A DNA stretch of 64,000 nucleotides from Beijerinckia indica subsp. indica ATCC 9039 (GCF_000019845.1 NC_010581.1:2361501-2425500); one strand, 5' to 3'; positions 35,421 through 45,163 are shown, numbered from the stretch's first letter. The notes: a model not told the origin generated them from the sequence alone. Made by a program: numbers and translations.

Positions 35421-36512
35421 TCAGCCGATTTCCTGCTCGAACAGGAAGCTGAGCTGCCCCACTGCCTCGGGCTCGGGTTTTGCGAAAGCGGAGAGGGTCA
35501 CTCCCAAAAGCCTGATCCCCTTCGTGGTGGGGAAAAGCGGCGCCAGCAGGCTGGCGACCCTTTCCTCAAACAGAACCCGCGTCACAATCCCCTCGTCATC
35601 GGTCCGGCTGCGCGTGATCTGCTGAAAATCGGCATATTTCACCTTGAGGGTCACGGTCCTGGCGCGCAGATTCATCATCTCGCGAGAACGCCAGACTTTC
35701 TCCATGATCGGCGTCAAAGCGGCATAGGCTGCCTCGAAAGTGTAGAGATCGATTGCGAAGGTATTTTCGGCTCCAATCGACTTGCGTTCCCTGTCCGGCC
35801 GCACCGGGCGTTCGTCAACGCCGCGCGCGATCCAGTAATAATAGGTTCCAGCTTTGCCGAAATGCTGTTGCAGGAAGGCAAGCGGCCGCGCCTTTAAATC
35901 GCGGCCGGTCGCGATCGCAAGTTTTTCCATCTTGGCCGCCGTCGCAGGGCCGATCCCGTGGAACTTGCTGACTGGCAGAGCCTCGACAAAACCAGGCCCC
36001 ATTTTGGGCGTGATGACGAATAGCCCGTTCGGCTTGTTGTGATCCGAGGCGAGCTTGGCCAGAAATTTATTATAAGAGACACCCGCCGAGGCGGTGAGTC
36101 CCGTTTCCGCCAAAATTCTCGCGCGGATCTGTTCCGCGATCTCGGTCGCTGATGCGACATTCCGTAAATTGCTCGTGACATCGAGATAGGCCTCATCGAG
36201 CGAAAGCGGTTCGATGAGAGCTGTATGTTCGGCAAAAATCGCGCGTATGCGCCGCGATACCGCTTTATAGATATCGAAACGCGGCGGCACGAAAATCAAA
36301 TCTGGGCATTTGCGCAAAGCCGTCACGGAAGGCATAGCCGAATGGACACCGAATTTTCGGGCCTCGTAGCTCGCCGCAGCAACAACGCCGCGCGCCCGTG
36401 CGCTCCCGACAGCAACCGGCCGGCCACGCAGCCCAGGATCATCGCGCTGCTCGACGGAAGCGTAGAAGGCATCCATGTCGATATGAATGATTTTGCGCTG
36501 ATGCGGCGGCAT
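35421..36512 (-). CDS. dinB: DNA polymerase IV (Y-family)
   Basis: Translesion polymerase of about 363 residues. The catalytic acids are in IIHIDMDAFYASVEQ and SLDEAYLDVT; the little-finger domain follows, and the C-terminal GQLSFLFEQEIG holds a QLSFLF sliding-clamp-binding motif. Start chosen at ATG 36512 just before the first strand; two in-frame ATGs upstream (36542, 36590) would add a Gly-rich tail. No clear alphaproteobacterial LexA box (GTTC-N7-GTTC) is seen directly upstream. Confidence 0.95.
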   Translation of the reverse strand: MPPHQRKIIHIDMDAFYASVEQRDDPGLRGRPVAVGSARARGVVAAASYEARKFGVHSAMPSVTALRKCPDLIFVPPRFDIYKAVSRRIRAIFAEHTALIEPLSLDEAYLDVTSNLRNVASATEIAEQIRARILAETGLTASAGVSYNKFLAKLASDHNKPNGLFVITPKMGPGFVEALPVSKFHGIGPATAAKMEKLAIATGRDLKARPLAFLQQHFGKAGTYYYWIARGVDERPVRPDRERKSIGAENTFAIDLYTFEAAYAALTPIMEKVWRSREMMNLRARTVTLKVKYADFQQITRSRTDDEGIVTRVLFEERVASLLAPLFPTTKGIRLLGVTLSAFAKPEPEAVGQLSFLFEQEIG

Positions 36513-36598
36513 CGTATTGCCGCCGTTCCCGCCCTCCCCCATACTGGCCTGATCCTCTCTCACCCTGCCGTGGAATAGAGAGCTATCCACTCACCCGG

Positions 36599-38365
36599 TC
36601 AAGCTTCGAGCACATAGGTTCCCGGCGCATCCGCAAAGGCGCTCACATTGCCGTCCAGGAGAAGCGGCTTTCTCTCACCACTCGAATGCTCTTGGAGCCA
36701 ATCGACCCATTGTGGCCACCAGGATCCCTCTTGCCGTTTGGCAATAGCGAACCAGCGGTTACTGTGAATATAATGATCTTTTTCGGTCTTGGTGTGAAAC
36801 CGGTAATGGCGTCCAGGATGGCCGATTTCGGAAATGATCCCGGCATTATGGCCGCTCGATGTCAGCAGAAAAGTGACCTCGGTCTTTGCCAGAAGGTGAA
36901 TTTTGAACACTGATTTCCATGGTGCGATATGGTCCTTTTCCGTGCCAACGGCAAAGATCGGAACATGGATATCGTTGACGGCTATGGGCCGACCGTCGGT
37001 CTCGAAACGGCCTTCGGCGAGATCATTGTCGAGAAACAATTTACGCAAATATTCCGAATGCATCCGATAGGGCATCCGTGTCGTATCCGTGTTCCAGGCG
37101 ATCAGATCGGTCATCGAATGGCGCTTGCCCATCAGATAATCATGGATGATCCGTGACCAGAACAGATCGTTCGAGCGCAAGAGCTGAAAGGCACCCAGCA
37201 TTTGGCGACCATCAAGAAAACCTTGTTGCCGCATGAGGTCTTCGAGGAATTTGAGCTGGCTTTCATCGATGAACAAAGTGAGTTCGCCGCCCTCCCGGAA
37301 ATCCACCTGCGCCGCGATCATGGACACGGTTTTCAATTTCTCGCATCCGTCCCGCGCCATGGTGGCTGCGGCGATGGACAGAAGAGTGCCGCCGAGGCAA
37401 TAGCCGGTGGCATGGATTTTCCGGCCAGGAAGAAGCATCGAGATGGCATCAATCGCGGCCATAATGCCGAGACGACGATAATCTTCCAGACTCAGGTCGC
37501 GATCGGCTTCACTCGGATTGTGCCAGGAAATCATGAAAACCGTGAATCCCTGTTCGACGAGATAACGGACCAGGGAATTCGACGGTGACAGGTCGAGAAT
37601 ATAATATTTCATGATCCAAGCCGGAACGAACAGGATCGGCTCAGCCTTTACACTCTCCGTCTTCGGCGTATACAGAATCAATTCGATCAGCCGATTACGG
37701 AACACGACCTTGCCCGGAGTCACCGCGACATCGCGCCCGACTTGATAAGCTTCCGTGCCGATAGGACGCTGGCCAGTTCGTAATTTTTGCCAATCTTCAA
37801 GAAAATTCGCCGCACCATCCATGAGGTTGGCACCGTTCGTCTCCCGCATACGGCGCCGCACGGCAGGATTAGTGACAATGAAATTAGAAGGCGCCCAAAT
37901 ATCGAGAAGCTGACGCATGCCAAAAGCGACGACTTGTTCATGTTTCTGCGTCACGCCTTCGACACCGGTCGTGGCCTTATGCCACCATTCCTGCTGAAGC
38001 AAAAAGGCTTGCCAGAACGCATAATAAGGCCATTGTCGCCATTCCGGTTCCGAAAAACGGTTGTCCTCCGGTCGTGGAAGAATCGCGTGCGTCGAGCGTT
38101 GACCGGTGAGACTCTCCAGCATGATCGCCCCAAAACGCTGCCATTGGAAAAGCTGGTCCACGGCAATCTGCATTTGTTTGCCTGGCGATAAGGCAAGATG
38201 CACGCCCCAATCCATGAAAGCCGCCCCAAAAACCATGGGCGATAGGACATTGGTGTAACGTGCAACCATTCCGTGAAAAGCCTGGTCGATGGCGGCTGCT
38301 GCCTGCTCGAAAGGCTCTACTTCCTTGGCGCTCGCCAGTCGGGTGAGATCAAGTTCGTGCTTCAT
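36599..38365 (-). CDS. phaC: Class I poly(3-hydroxyalkanoate) synthase
   Basis: A 588-residue PHA synthase that polymerises 3-hydroxybutyryl-CoA into storage granules. The lipase-like box G-Y-C323-L-G-G carries the catalytic cysteine; Asp in VGTEKDHIAPWKS and His in SSGHNAGII complete the triad. The N-terminal domain (residues 1-200) is the usual alphaproteobacterial type, and the conserved FVPAWIMKYYILDLSPSNSLVRYLVEQG precedes the box. Its ATG lies 17 bp inside the end of phaZ, so synthesis and breakdown genes are translated as an overlapping pair. Confidence 0.96.
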   Translation of the reverse strand: MKHELDLTRLASAKEVEPFEQAAAAIDQAFHGMVARYTNVLSPMVFGAAFMDWGVHLALSPGKQMQIAVDQLFQWQRFGAIMLESLTGQRSTHAILPRPEDNRFSEPEWRQWPYYAFWQAFLLQQEWWHKATTGVEGVTQKHEQVVAFGMRQLLDIWAPSNFIVTNPAVRRRMRETNGANLMDGAANFLEDWQKLRTGQRPIGTEAYQVGRDVAVTPGKVVFRNRLIELILYTPKTESVKAEPILFVPAWIMKYYILDLSPSNSLVRYLVEQGFTVFMISWHNPSEADRDLSLEDYRRLGIMAAIDAISMLLPGRKIHATGYCLGGTLLSIAAATMARDGCEKLKTVSMIAAQVDFREGGELTLFIDESQLKFLEDLMRQQGFLDGRQMLGAFQLLRSNDLFWSRIIHDYLMGKRHSMTDLIAWNTDTTRMPYRMHSEYLRKLFLDNDLAEGRFETDGRPIAVNDIHVPIFAVGTEKDHIAPWKSVFKIHLLAKTEVTFLLTSSGHNAGIISEIGHPGRHYRFHTKTEKDHYIHSNRWFAIAKRQEGSWWPQWVDWLQEHSSGERKPLLLDGNVSAFADAPGTYVLEA

Positions 38366-39464
38366 GATGAAGAAATCCCATGATTTCCGGTACGACCCGC
38401 GTGCGGCAAATGTGACCGTGAAACAGTGAAAAATGACCGCAACCTTCGATCAGTATATGACGACGTTTTGCGCTGGGGATCGATCGGCAGAGTTCTTGCG
38501 CCGCTTGTGTCTGACCCGGTGCGGCAATATCGTCGCGCTCGCCTTCCATCGTCATCAACGCCGTGTTCTTGATCGCCTGAAGATCGATCCTGGTATTGGC
38601 GAAGAAAAAAGTTCCTGAAACAAGATCACGATCATGAAAAATGCAGCGGATGTTTTCCAAAAAATGTTCCGCAGGAAGATCCATGAGTTGGGTCGCAAGT
38701 GACAAAAACGGAAAATGCAGGGGGTCTTCGCCATCATCTGCAAAAAGCTTCCAATAGAGCTCCTTTCCTTCCAGACAATGGCGCATGAGATAACTGGTGA
38801 AAGTGGCTAGCTGCGTCATCTTGGGATAGACAAGCCGGCCCTCGCCAGGGACTCCCTCGGGCACGCGCACAATCGCGTTCTTGCGCAACCATTCCAGGGA
38901 ATGCGAGCGCAGACGCTGCACCACGGCCGTAGGATTGGCCAGGGGATCGACGGGACCGCCGATCAAAACGGCGGAACGCGGTGCCGAATACGGTTCACGC
39001 GCCGACAGATAAGCTGTCGCCGCGAGTGCCGAGACTACACCCTGGCAAACACCGATGACATTCACATCCGGTCCGAGCAACCGGATCATATCGACAATGG
39101 AAGAAATGTTTTCGTCGAAGCCGAAACGACCTCGGCTGAGCGGCAAATAGCGAACATCGAACCAATCGGCGACCGCCACCTGTTCTGTTTCCCGCAAGAG
39201 GGAAATCACAAGATCACGCAACAAAACAGGAAAGGCACCGGCGAGCGGTGCAATCACTAAAATCGGCCCCAGATTTTGATCCCGGCGTGGATCAATGTGA
39301 GAAAAGACGCGGAGATCAGCGTAAGGCCAATGGCACAGCACACGCTCGGAGATTTTGGCCTGCCACCCGTCAATGACCACGGATTCAATGCCAAAGGCAC
39401 GCCGAGCCCTCGGATCCGTTTGGTTTCTATCGACCGATAGGCAGAAATTTCCCGCTATTCCCAA
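38349..39464 (-). CDS. phaZ: Intracellular PHB depolymerase
   Basis: A 371-residue protein of the intracellular PhaZ family known from Cupriavidus. The nucleophile is cysteine 140 in NVIGVCQGVVSALAA; Asp lies in MTMEGERDDIAAPGQT and His in GCGHFSLFHG. It degrades native PHB granules in the cytoplasm. The start is TTG 39464 with AGGAGG eight bases upstream, and the 3' end overlaps phaC by 17 bp. A 12-bp palindrome GAGAACGTTCTC (39488-39499) lies just upstream. Confidence 0.92.
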   Translation of the reverse strand: MGIAGNFCLSVDRNQTDPRARRAFGIESVVIDGWQAKISERVLCHWPYADLRVFSHIDPRRDQNLGPILVIAPLAGAFPVLLRDLVISLLRETEQVAVADWFDVRYLPLSRGRFGFDENISSIVDMIRLLGPDVNVIGVCQGVVSALAATAYLSAREPYSAPRSAVLIGGPVDPLANPTAVVQRLRSHSLEWLRKNAIVRVPEGVPGEGRLVYPKMTQLATFTSYLMRHCLEGKELYWKLFADDGEDPLHFPFLSLATQLMDLPAEHFLENIRCIFHDRDLVSGTFFFANTRIDLQAIKNTALMTMEGERDDIAAPGQTQAAQELCRSIPSAKRRHILIEGCGHFSLFHGHICRTRVVPEIMGFLHHEART

Positions 39465-39766
39465 TGCGAATTCCTCCTATTTTTAAGGAGAACGTTCTCA
39501 AGGGCCGTTAGTTGAAGGCGCGCTGGCGAAATAAGAGAGTCACATATGCCGTGATGACGAGCCGTCGTACCTTGGCCGATGCTTTTCCAAGCCCCTGATA
39601 GCTGGGGCTATATTACTCATAAAAAAAGATTTTTGTGTCCCACGCTTTGTTGATCCCCGGATTTGGATTCCCACAAGATACCCAAGAACAAGACACCCAA
39701 GGATATAAGCGAAAGCATGTCACACGATACTCATATGTCCCACATTGCGCTTCTGCGGTTCCTTGA
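39465..39766. other. Gene-free region between chrB and phaZ
   Basis: No coding sequence stands out. It holds the phaZ ribosome site (AGGAGG), the perfect palindrome GAGAACGTTCTC at 39488-39499, which may be an operator, and near 39621 an A-rich AAAAAAAGATTTTT stretch that may end chrB transcription. Confidence 0.5.
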
Positions 39767-40776
39767 TCAACCACGTTTGCGGCGGAAATATTGATAGAGG
39801 TTATCCAAGACGGGCATTCCCTGGGCGATGCGCTGCCTATCATCCTGATTGGCCATGGCAATACCGGCGACGACATGGGCTATGCCACTGGCCTCCGCGC
39901 GCCCAAACTTGCCATCTTTCAGATCAATATCGTGGATGATCTCGGCGATTTCCTGGAGAGCCGAATCGGAAAGGCCCGCGCGGGCCAGAAGAACCTCGAA
40001 ACTACAGCGGTCTCCTTCATGGGTGAACTCACCGTCGAACATGTCGAAACGCAATTCACCCGGCTTTGGCCGATAATTCTTGCCTGACACGAAACGGATC
40101 TCGGCTTCAGGATCGATAAAGCGGCGGATCAGCCAAGCACAAGCAATACGATCGACATGAACATCTTGGCGCGTAATCCAGATCCGCCCTTTGAGGTTCG
40201 CCGCTGTGCCCTCCAACCAAGGCTGAGAAGGATTGAGTGTGGGGAGGGACCAATCATGGCTTGCTCCTTGGTGGCTCTCAGCTCCAGCCCCCTCAGCAGC
40301 CCTTCAGCCGGTTCACGACCATCGGCACCGAAGAAATCGATTCTCTCGATGTCCGTCAATCGTTTGCGCAGACGGCCGAGCTGAACGCGCACTTCAATTT
40401 GTTTTTCCGGCGAACTATCGGTCTCAAGCATCGCGGCAAGAACGCGACATTCCTTGGCGATCACCGCGTAATCTTCATCGCGCGCGGCATCGAAGAGCGC
40501 ACGTACCTGTGCATCGGAGAGACCATCAATCAGGCGCGCCTCGCAAACCATGGCCTCGCCGCCACCTTCGATGATCTCTTTCAGGAGCCACTCGAAATCT
40601 TCCTGCGTCTCGCTATTCGCTGGCAACGCATAGACCGTGCTCTTGACCGCGATGGCACCAAGACCTTGCAGCCGCCGCCAGATCTTGACCCGGAAATAAG
40701 CGGGCTTAGCCGGCAATTGATGAATCAGCAGCAGCCAGCGCTGCTCCTGCTGTGGACTCGCCTCGTTCATATTCAT
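39767..40776 (-). pseudogene. chrB: Chromate-resistance regulator ChrB, split by a frameshift
   Basis: The N-terminal half (from 40776) reads RWLLLIHQLPAKPAYFRVKIWRRLQGLGAIAVKSTVYALP to IERIDFFGADGREPAEGLLRGLE. The C-terminal half, GRIWITRQDVHVDRIACAWLIRRFIDPEAEIRFV to LYQYFRRK, is in another frame that is open from about 40290 and ends at 39767. Together they make a normal ChrB of over 300 residues; the shift equals one missing base in the linker (about 40220-40300). A TTG at 40216 could start the second half alone. ChrB is a chromate-responsive regulator usually beside the chrA efflux gene, which is not in this window. Confidence 0.82.
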
Positions 40777-40783
40777 ACTATAT

Positions 40784-40801
40784 CATTTTACATATAAAAT
40801 G
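40784..40801. promoter_or_regulatory. Palindrome at the chrB promoter
   Basis: CATTTTA (40784-40790) and TAAAATG (40795-40801) form a 7-bp inverted repeat around CATA, eight bases before the chrB ATG. No Shine-Dalgarno sequence is visible there, so the mRNA may be leaderless or very short-leadered and the palindrome may be an operator. Confidence 0.4.
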
Positions 40802-41181
40802 CAACACTTGTATCTTTTTTGATTTGGATGTAACCTGCTTGCATGAAATTAAGGGCGAGAGTGGATGAAAGAGCCGTGCTCCGAGTCCAAACCTTCGCCG
40901 GGCGCGACACCTTTCGACATCGAGACGTCAACGGATCCATGGAGGCGATGGTTGCCGTTTCGAGACATTCGTCGTCCAATAGGGTCTCAATCGTGATCCC
41001 ATGATCGTCACGCTTGCGGCGATCATCCAAGGCTCGGACACTCATAGGCCAGAACGCCGCAATCCGCTGGACGATCAGCCACAGCCACGCGGCCCAATAG
41101 GGCATGAACTCAATCAGAGCCGGAATGATTGCGCGCAATCCTGATCAAGCGTGGGGCTCGCTGATAGAGAGAGACGGTCTC
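40802..41181. other. Divergent intergenic region of chrB and the NIS-like gene
   Basis: No gene is convincing on either strand. The minus strand is open from 41138 to 40788 with a hydrophobic start (YWAAWLWLIVQRIAAFW) but no family pattern, and the plus strand has a 53-codon frame from 40842. A decayed gene is possible. Confidence 0.4.
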
Positions 41182-42405
41182 ATGAAGCTCGAAGCCGTTA
41201 TCCGCGAAGACCAATCGTTCCTCACGATGGAAAGATATGTTGGCAAGGGCACGAAGACTTACAGCCCTTTTGCAGCAAGGACGGAAGCTGCACCTTGCTA
41301 TCAGCCAGAAAGCGGTCGACCTTCTTTCGATCTTTTGACTGTCAACGTGCCCAAGGAACAGGTGACCATTTTCCAGGCCGATCCTTCACTGAGCCTTCTG
41401 AATCATTATGTGCGGCCACAGGGCATTTTGTTCGCTGTGCATCCAGAGACATGGACGACCGCAGGGATCGATTATCTCAATGAAATCCGCGCCTTCCCTC
41501 GTGAGGCGCCGATCAGGGTGGCTCCCACCGCCTCGACCAGGACTGTGCTGACGCTAGAGCACGACGAGCATGTCCCGCCGCATTTCCTCAAGCTCCACTA
41601 TCCTGTCCTCATCTCCCGCTTCAATCGCAGGCTTATGCGGAAAAACATTGAAAACAGTATTGCCGTCACAAGGGATGTCGCACAGCTTCACCTCGATAAA
41701 TTTGCTTATCTGCCGGACGTTTTGGGGTTCACAATCGGCAGAGATGAGAACGCCTGGGGCTTCCTGGTGAGGGAAACCATTCCTCATCCGATCATCCAAG
41801 GACGATTCCTCATCCCCTGCTTTGCCCTTTTTGGAAGAGACTTCAACCAGCCGGATGATCTTCCCCTGCTGATACAAATGATCAAGCGGCTTGATGCCGA
41901 ACCTGTGTCATTCGTCATCAATGAAATCTTTATCCCTGTTATCGAATGCTGGTGCCTCGTCGCCCGCCGAGGTTTACTGTTCGAGTCGCATGCACAAAAT
42001 ACGCTTCTCGAGATCGACCGGGATTTCAGGCCCCGGAGAATTGTTCATCGCGACTTCGATGTCTGGATCGACATGGAGACGAGGCGCCGTGCAGATCTCG
42101 AAATGCCCTTTCTCGGAAAGGGACTCAGCGCCGACAAGGGTCATGTGATTGAGCAATATTACAGCCTCATCTACGACCGCTTTATCGGTCATGGATTTTT
42201 CGATTATCTGCTCGCGCTTTTGAAGGGCTTTTATGGCGTGGACGAAGACGCCGTCCGGAGCCAGGTCCGCAAAGCCTTTCACCGGTCCTTTCCCGAGGCC
42301 GAAAGGTTTTTCCCCGCGCAAACAATGTTCTACTTCTCGAAGGAGCCGCCGCCGGGTCGCGAATTCGCACTTGAAGACATGCGGCGAACGCCGGAATGGC
42401 GATAG
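41182..42405 (+). CDS. Short IucA/IucC-like (NIS siderophore synthetase-related) protein
   Basis: About 407 residues. FLKLHYPVLISRFNRRLMRKNIENSIAVTRDVAQLHL resembles the middle of IucA/IucC synthetases, and LFESHAQNTLLEIDRDFRPRRIVHRDFDVWID matches their H-x-Q-N motif and following Asp strand, with a C-terminal helical part as in the FhuF-like domain. NIS synthetases join carboxylates to amines or alcohols using ATP but are near 600 residues; the N-terminal part with the usual HPxHPxxK segment is absent here. It could be a distinct subfamily. It sits before a DUF1259 gene and opposite chrB. ATG 41182 is chosen; the frame is open to ATG 41104. Confidence 0.55.
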   Translation: MKLEAVIREDQSFLTMERYVGKGTKTYSPFAARTEAAPCYQPESGRPSFDLLTVNVPKEQVTIFQADPSLSLLNHYVRPQGILFAVHPETWTTAGIDYLNEIRAFPREAPIRVAPTASTRTVLTLEHDEHVPPHFLKLHYPVLISRFNRRLMRKNIENSIAVTRDVAQLHLDKFAYLPDVLGFTIGRDENAWGFLVRETIPHPIIQGRFLIPCFALFGRDFNQPDDLPLLIQMIKRLDAEPVSFVINEIFIPVIECWCLVARRGLLFESHAQNTLLEIDRDFRPRRIVHRDFDVWIDMETRRRADLEMPFLGKGLSADKGHVIEQYYSLIYDRFIGHGFFDYLLALLKGFYGVDEDAVRSQVRKAFHRSFPEAERFFPAQTMFYFSKEPPPGREFALEDMRRTPEWR

Positions 42406-42432
42406 AACAAAAAAGTGAAAAGGGAGGTTTCG

Positions 42433-43317
42433 ATGCGTGCAAAGCTTGCGGCATGTACCGCTTTGTTAGTGATGCTCGCCTTTACATCAGCTCATGCCAA
42501 GCCCGATTGGGGCGCAGTCGCGCGAGCGCTCGGAAAATCCGGCACGGAGCTACCGGAAGGCGTCTATCGCGTCGGATTGCCCCGATCGGATCTCGAAATC
42601 ACGGTCGATGGTGTCACGATCAAGCCAGCGCTGGCGCTCGGCTCATGGCTCGCTTTCCGGGAAAATGGCGATGAGGCCATGGTCATGGGCGACCTCGTCT
42701 TGACACAAGACGAGGCCAATCCAGTCATGAAAAGTCTTGCGGAAAGCAGAATCGAAATTACTGCACTTCACAATCATCTGCTGCGCGCTGAACCGATGCC
42801 TCTGTATATGCATATTGCCGGGCATGGTGACGCCGTAAGGCTGGCGGAAGCCCTGCACAAGGCTCTCGCCATGAGCAAGACGCCGCTCGAGGCGGCGCCC
42901 CCTGGAGCACAGCCGCAAGCTCTTGAGCTCGATACGACTGCACTGGATAAGCTTCTTGGTGCTCAGGGCAAAGCCAATGGTGGCGTCTATCAATTCACGA
43001 TCGCCCGCGCCGAGATGATCACGGATGGCGGCATGAATATTCCCGCCTCGATGGGAAGCGGCATCGCCATCAACTTTCAGCCCATGGGTAATGGCAGAGC
43101 CGCAATCACCGGCGACTTCGTGCTGATCGCCTCAGAGGTCAATCCGGTTCTGCTCGTGCTGCGAGAGAACGGCATCGAGGTGACAGCGATCCACAATCAT
43201 ATGTTGGACGACCAGCCTCGGCTTTTTTTCATGCATTTCTGGGCCGCTGATGATGCAATCAAACTTGCGCGCGGGCTCAAAGAGGCGCTCGGCAAGGTCA
43301 ATATCGCCAAGAGCTAA
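42433..43317 (+). CDS. Secreted DUF1259 (LppY/LpqO-like) protein
   Basis: A 294-residue exported protein with signal peptide MRAKLAACTALLVMLAFTSAHA. Two homologous repeats follow: DLVLTQDEANPVMKSLAESRIEITALHNHLLRAEPMPLYMHIAGHGDA (residues ~95-145) and DFVLIASEVNPVLLVLRENGIEVTAIHNHMLDDQPRLFFMHFWAADDA (~230-280), each with an HNH motif. The family is of unknown function; I recall frequent association with chromate or oxyanion resistance genes, and chrB is nearby. AGGGAGG lies five bases before the ATG. It follows the NIS-like gene by 27 bp. Confidence 0.85.
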   Translation: MRAKLAACTALLVMLAFTSAHAKPDWGAVARALGKSGTELPEGVYRVGLPRSDLEITVDGVTIKPALALGSWLAFRENGDEAMVMGDLVLTQDEANPVMKSLAESRIEITALHNHLLRAEPMPLYMHIAGHGDAVRLAEALHKALAMSKTPLEAAPPGAQPQALELDTTALDKLLGAQGKANGGVYQFTIARAEMITDGGMNIPASMGSGIAINFQPMGNGRAAITGDFVLIASEVNPVLLVLRENGIEVTAIHNHMLDDQPRLFFMHFWAADDAIKLARGLKEALGKVNIAKS

Positions 43318-43342
43318 TGCGAGGCAGAGTTCATGAGAAGCT

Positions 43343-43378
43343 GGAGCCATCCCGCTTCGATCGACGCGGGATGGCTCC
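43343..43378. terminator. Strong terminator between DUF1259 gene and leuC
   Basis: GGAGCCATCCCGC (43343-43355) and GCGGGATGGCTCC (43366-43378) form a perfect 13-bp stem; CTTTATCTT follows on the plus strand. It serves two convergent genes. Confidence 0.88.
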
Positions 43379-43380
43379 CT

Positions 43381-44793
43381 TTATCTTAGTGCCAATCGCG
43401 AATGTCGACGAAAATGGCCGGCAATACCGGCTGCCGCCGCCATGGCCGGAGAGACGAGATGTGTGCGTCCCTTGAAGCCTTGACGTCCCTCGAAATTACG
43501 GTTGGACGTGGAGGCGCAGCGTTCGCCAGGCGCAAGCTTGTCGGGGTTCATGGCAAGGCACATCGAGCATCCAGGTTCGCGCCATTCAAAGCCCGCCGCT
43601 TTGAAGATCACATCGAGACCTTCAGCTTCCGCTTGTTCCTTGACCAAGCCAGACCCCGGCACGACGAGACCGTTGACCGAAGCAGCAATATGCTTGCCTT
43701 GGACGATTTTCGCGGCTTCCCGCAAATCCTCGATCCGGCCATTGGTACAGGAGCCGATAAACACGCGATCAATGGCGATCGAGGTCAGTTTCTCGCCACC
43801 CTTCAAGCCCATATATTCGAGGGCACGGGCAATCGAGGCTTTCTTCGCCTCGCTCGTTGCGTCCTGAGGCGAGGGAACCACGCCATTGATGGACGCGACA
43901 TCCTCAGGGCTCGTGCCCCAAGTCACGGTCGGCGGCAAATTGGCTGCGTCGAGACGAATTTCCCGATCGAAAACCGCACCTTCATCGGAATGCAGGGTTT
44001 CCCAATAGGCCACGGCCGCGTCCCAGGCGGCGCCGCGCGGCGATTTGGGACGATCCTTCAGATAGGCAAAGGTTTTGGCGTCCGGCGCGATCATGCCGGC
44101 ACGCGCGCCGCCCTCAATCGTCATGTTGCAGACCGTCATACGGCCTTCCACCGAAAGGGCGCGGATCGCCTCGCCAGCATATTCGATGACATGGCCAGTA
44201 CCGCCCGCCGTGCCGATCTGGCCGATGATCGCAAGGATGAGATCCTTGGCGCTGACGTGATCGGGCAGAACGCCATCGACGAGAACGCGCATGTTCTTCG
44301 CCTTGGCCTGAATCAATGTCTGTGTCGCCAGCACATGCTCGACCTCGGACGTACCAATGCCATGCGCCAAGGCGCCAAAGGCTCCATGCGTCGAGGTGTG
44401 GCTATCACCGCAGACAATCGTCGTGCCCGGCAGGGTGAACCCTTGCTCCGGCCCGATGATATGAACGACACCCTGCCGATGATCCAGCGCATCGAAATAT
44501 TCAATGCCGAATTCAGCCGCATTGGCGGCAAGCTGGGCAACCTGGATCCGGCTTTCGGGATCTTCAATCCCATGGCTGCGATCGGTGGTCGGCACATTAT
44601 GATCAACGACAGCCAAGGTTTTCTGGGGCGCGCGAACCTTGCGGCCAGCCATGCGCAGACCCTCGAAGGCTTGCGGGCTCGTCACCTCATGGACGAGGTG
44701 CCTGTCGATATAGAGAAGGCTCGTGCCATCGGCCTGGGTCTCGACCACATGATCATCCCAGATTTTATCATAGAGGGTACGCGGTTGCGCCAT
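43381..44793 (-). CDS. leuC: 3-isopropylmalate dehydratase large subunit
   Basis: A 470-residue aconitase-family enzyme of leucine biosynthesis that isomerises 2- to 3-isopropylmalate with LeuD. The 4Fe-4S cysteines are in [18 protein letters not shown] and [46 protein letters not shown] is the typical active-site block. Start at ATG 44793 gives the family N-terminus [16 protein letters not shown], with AGGAC five bases upstream. leuD is not in the window. Confidence 0.97.
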   Translation of the reverse strand: MAQPRTLYDKIWDDHVVETQADGTSLLYIDRHLVHEVTSPQAFEGLRMAGRKVRAPQKTLAVVDHNVPTTDRSHGIEDPESRIQVAQLAANAAEFGIEYFDALDHRQGVVHIIGPEQGFTLPGTTIVCGDSHTSTHGAFGALAHGIGTSEVEHVLATQTLIQAKAKNMRVLVDGVLPDHVSAKDLILAIIGQIGTAGGTGHVIEYAGEAIRALSVEGRMTVCNMTIEGGARAGMIAPDAKTFAYLKDRPKSPRGAAWDAAVAYWETLHSDEGAVFDREIRLDAANLPPTVTWGTSPEDVASINGVVPSPQDATSEAKKASIARALEYMGLKGGEKLTSIAIDRVFIGSCTNGRIEDLREAAKIVQGKHIAASVNGLVVPGSGLVKEQAEAEGLDVIFKAAGFEWREPGCSMCLAMNPDKLAPGERCASTSNRNFEGRQGFKGRTHLVSPAMAAAAGIAGHFRRHSRLALR

Positions 44794-45163
44794 GGCTGTC
44801 CTGTCGGTCCTCTTCATTTATGGAATCGTTAGGGCTGGTAGCGAAGTCGAGCCTATCCTGCACGCTTGGTGTTCCGGCGGGCATCGAATTCATTCCATAT
44901 GCGCCCTCTATCGCATATTCAGCGAAAGAGGCGACAGCAATCTTTCTATCGCCGGGCACATTTTCGACAACTGGCCGAGAATTCATCTGCGATTCCCTTC
45001 CAAGTCGATGATCCTCTTAAAAACAAAAATTCTCGAAAAAAGAAAAAATTCAACGCCACAAGCAAGAGTCGCTATTTGCGACGCTTGGTATTACACCAAA
45101 GAGCAAAGAGAGAATCAGTCAGATTCCAGCGCTAAAATCCGCTCCGCCGTCTGAGGAAACCGC
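44794..45163. other. Gene-free region upstream of leuC
   Basis: About 370 bp with no convincing gene on either strand. It should contain the leuC promoter (minus) and that of the VOC gene (plus); an A-rich stretch lies at 45021-45050. I see no leader peptide with a run of leucine codons. Confidence 0.5.

Noticed and set aside
39488..39499. GAGAACGTTCTC as a LexA (SOS) box for phaZ
   Set aside because: Alphaproteobacterial LexA normally binds the direct repeat GTTC-N7-GTTC, which is not present; left as an unassigned palindrome.
40788..41138. 116-codon minus-strand frame next to chrB, with a hydrophobic start
   Set aside because: No family pattern, no ribosome site, and it ends inside the chrB promoter palindrome; kept only as a remark in the intergenic entry.
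43402..44832. Open frame of 476 codons on the plus strand opposite leuC
   Set aside because: Mirrors leuC codon for codon and carries no recognisable domain; leuC motifs on the other strand are complete.
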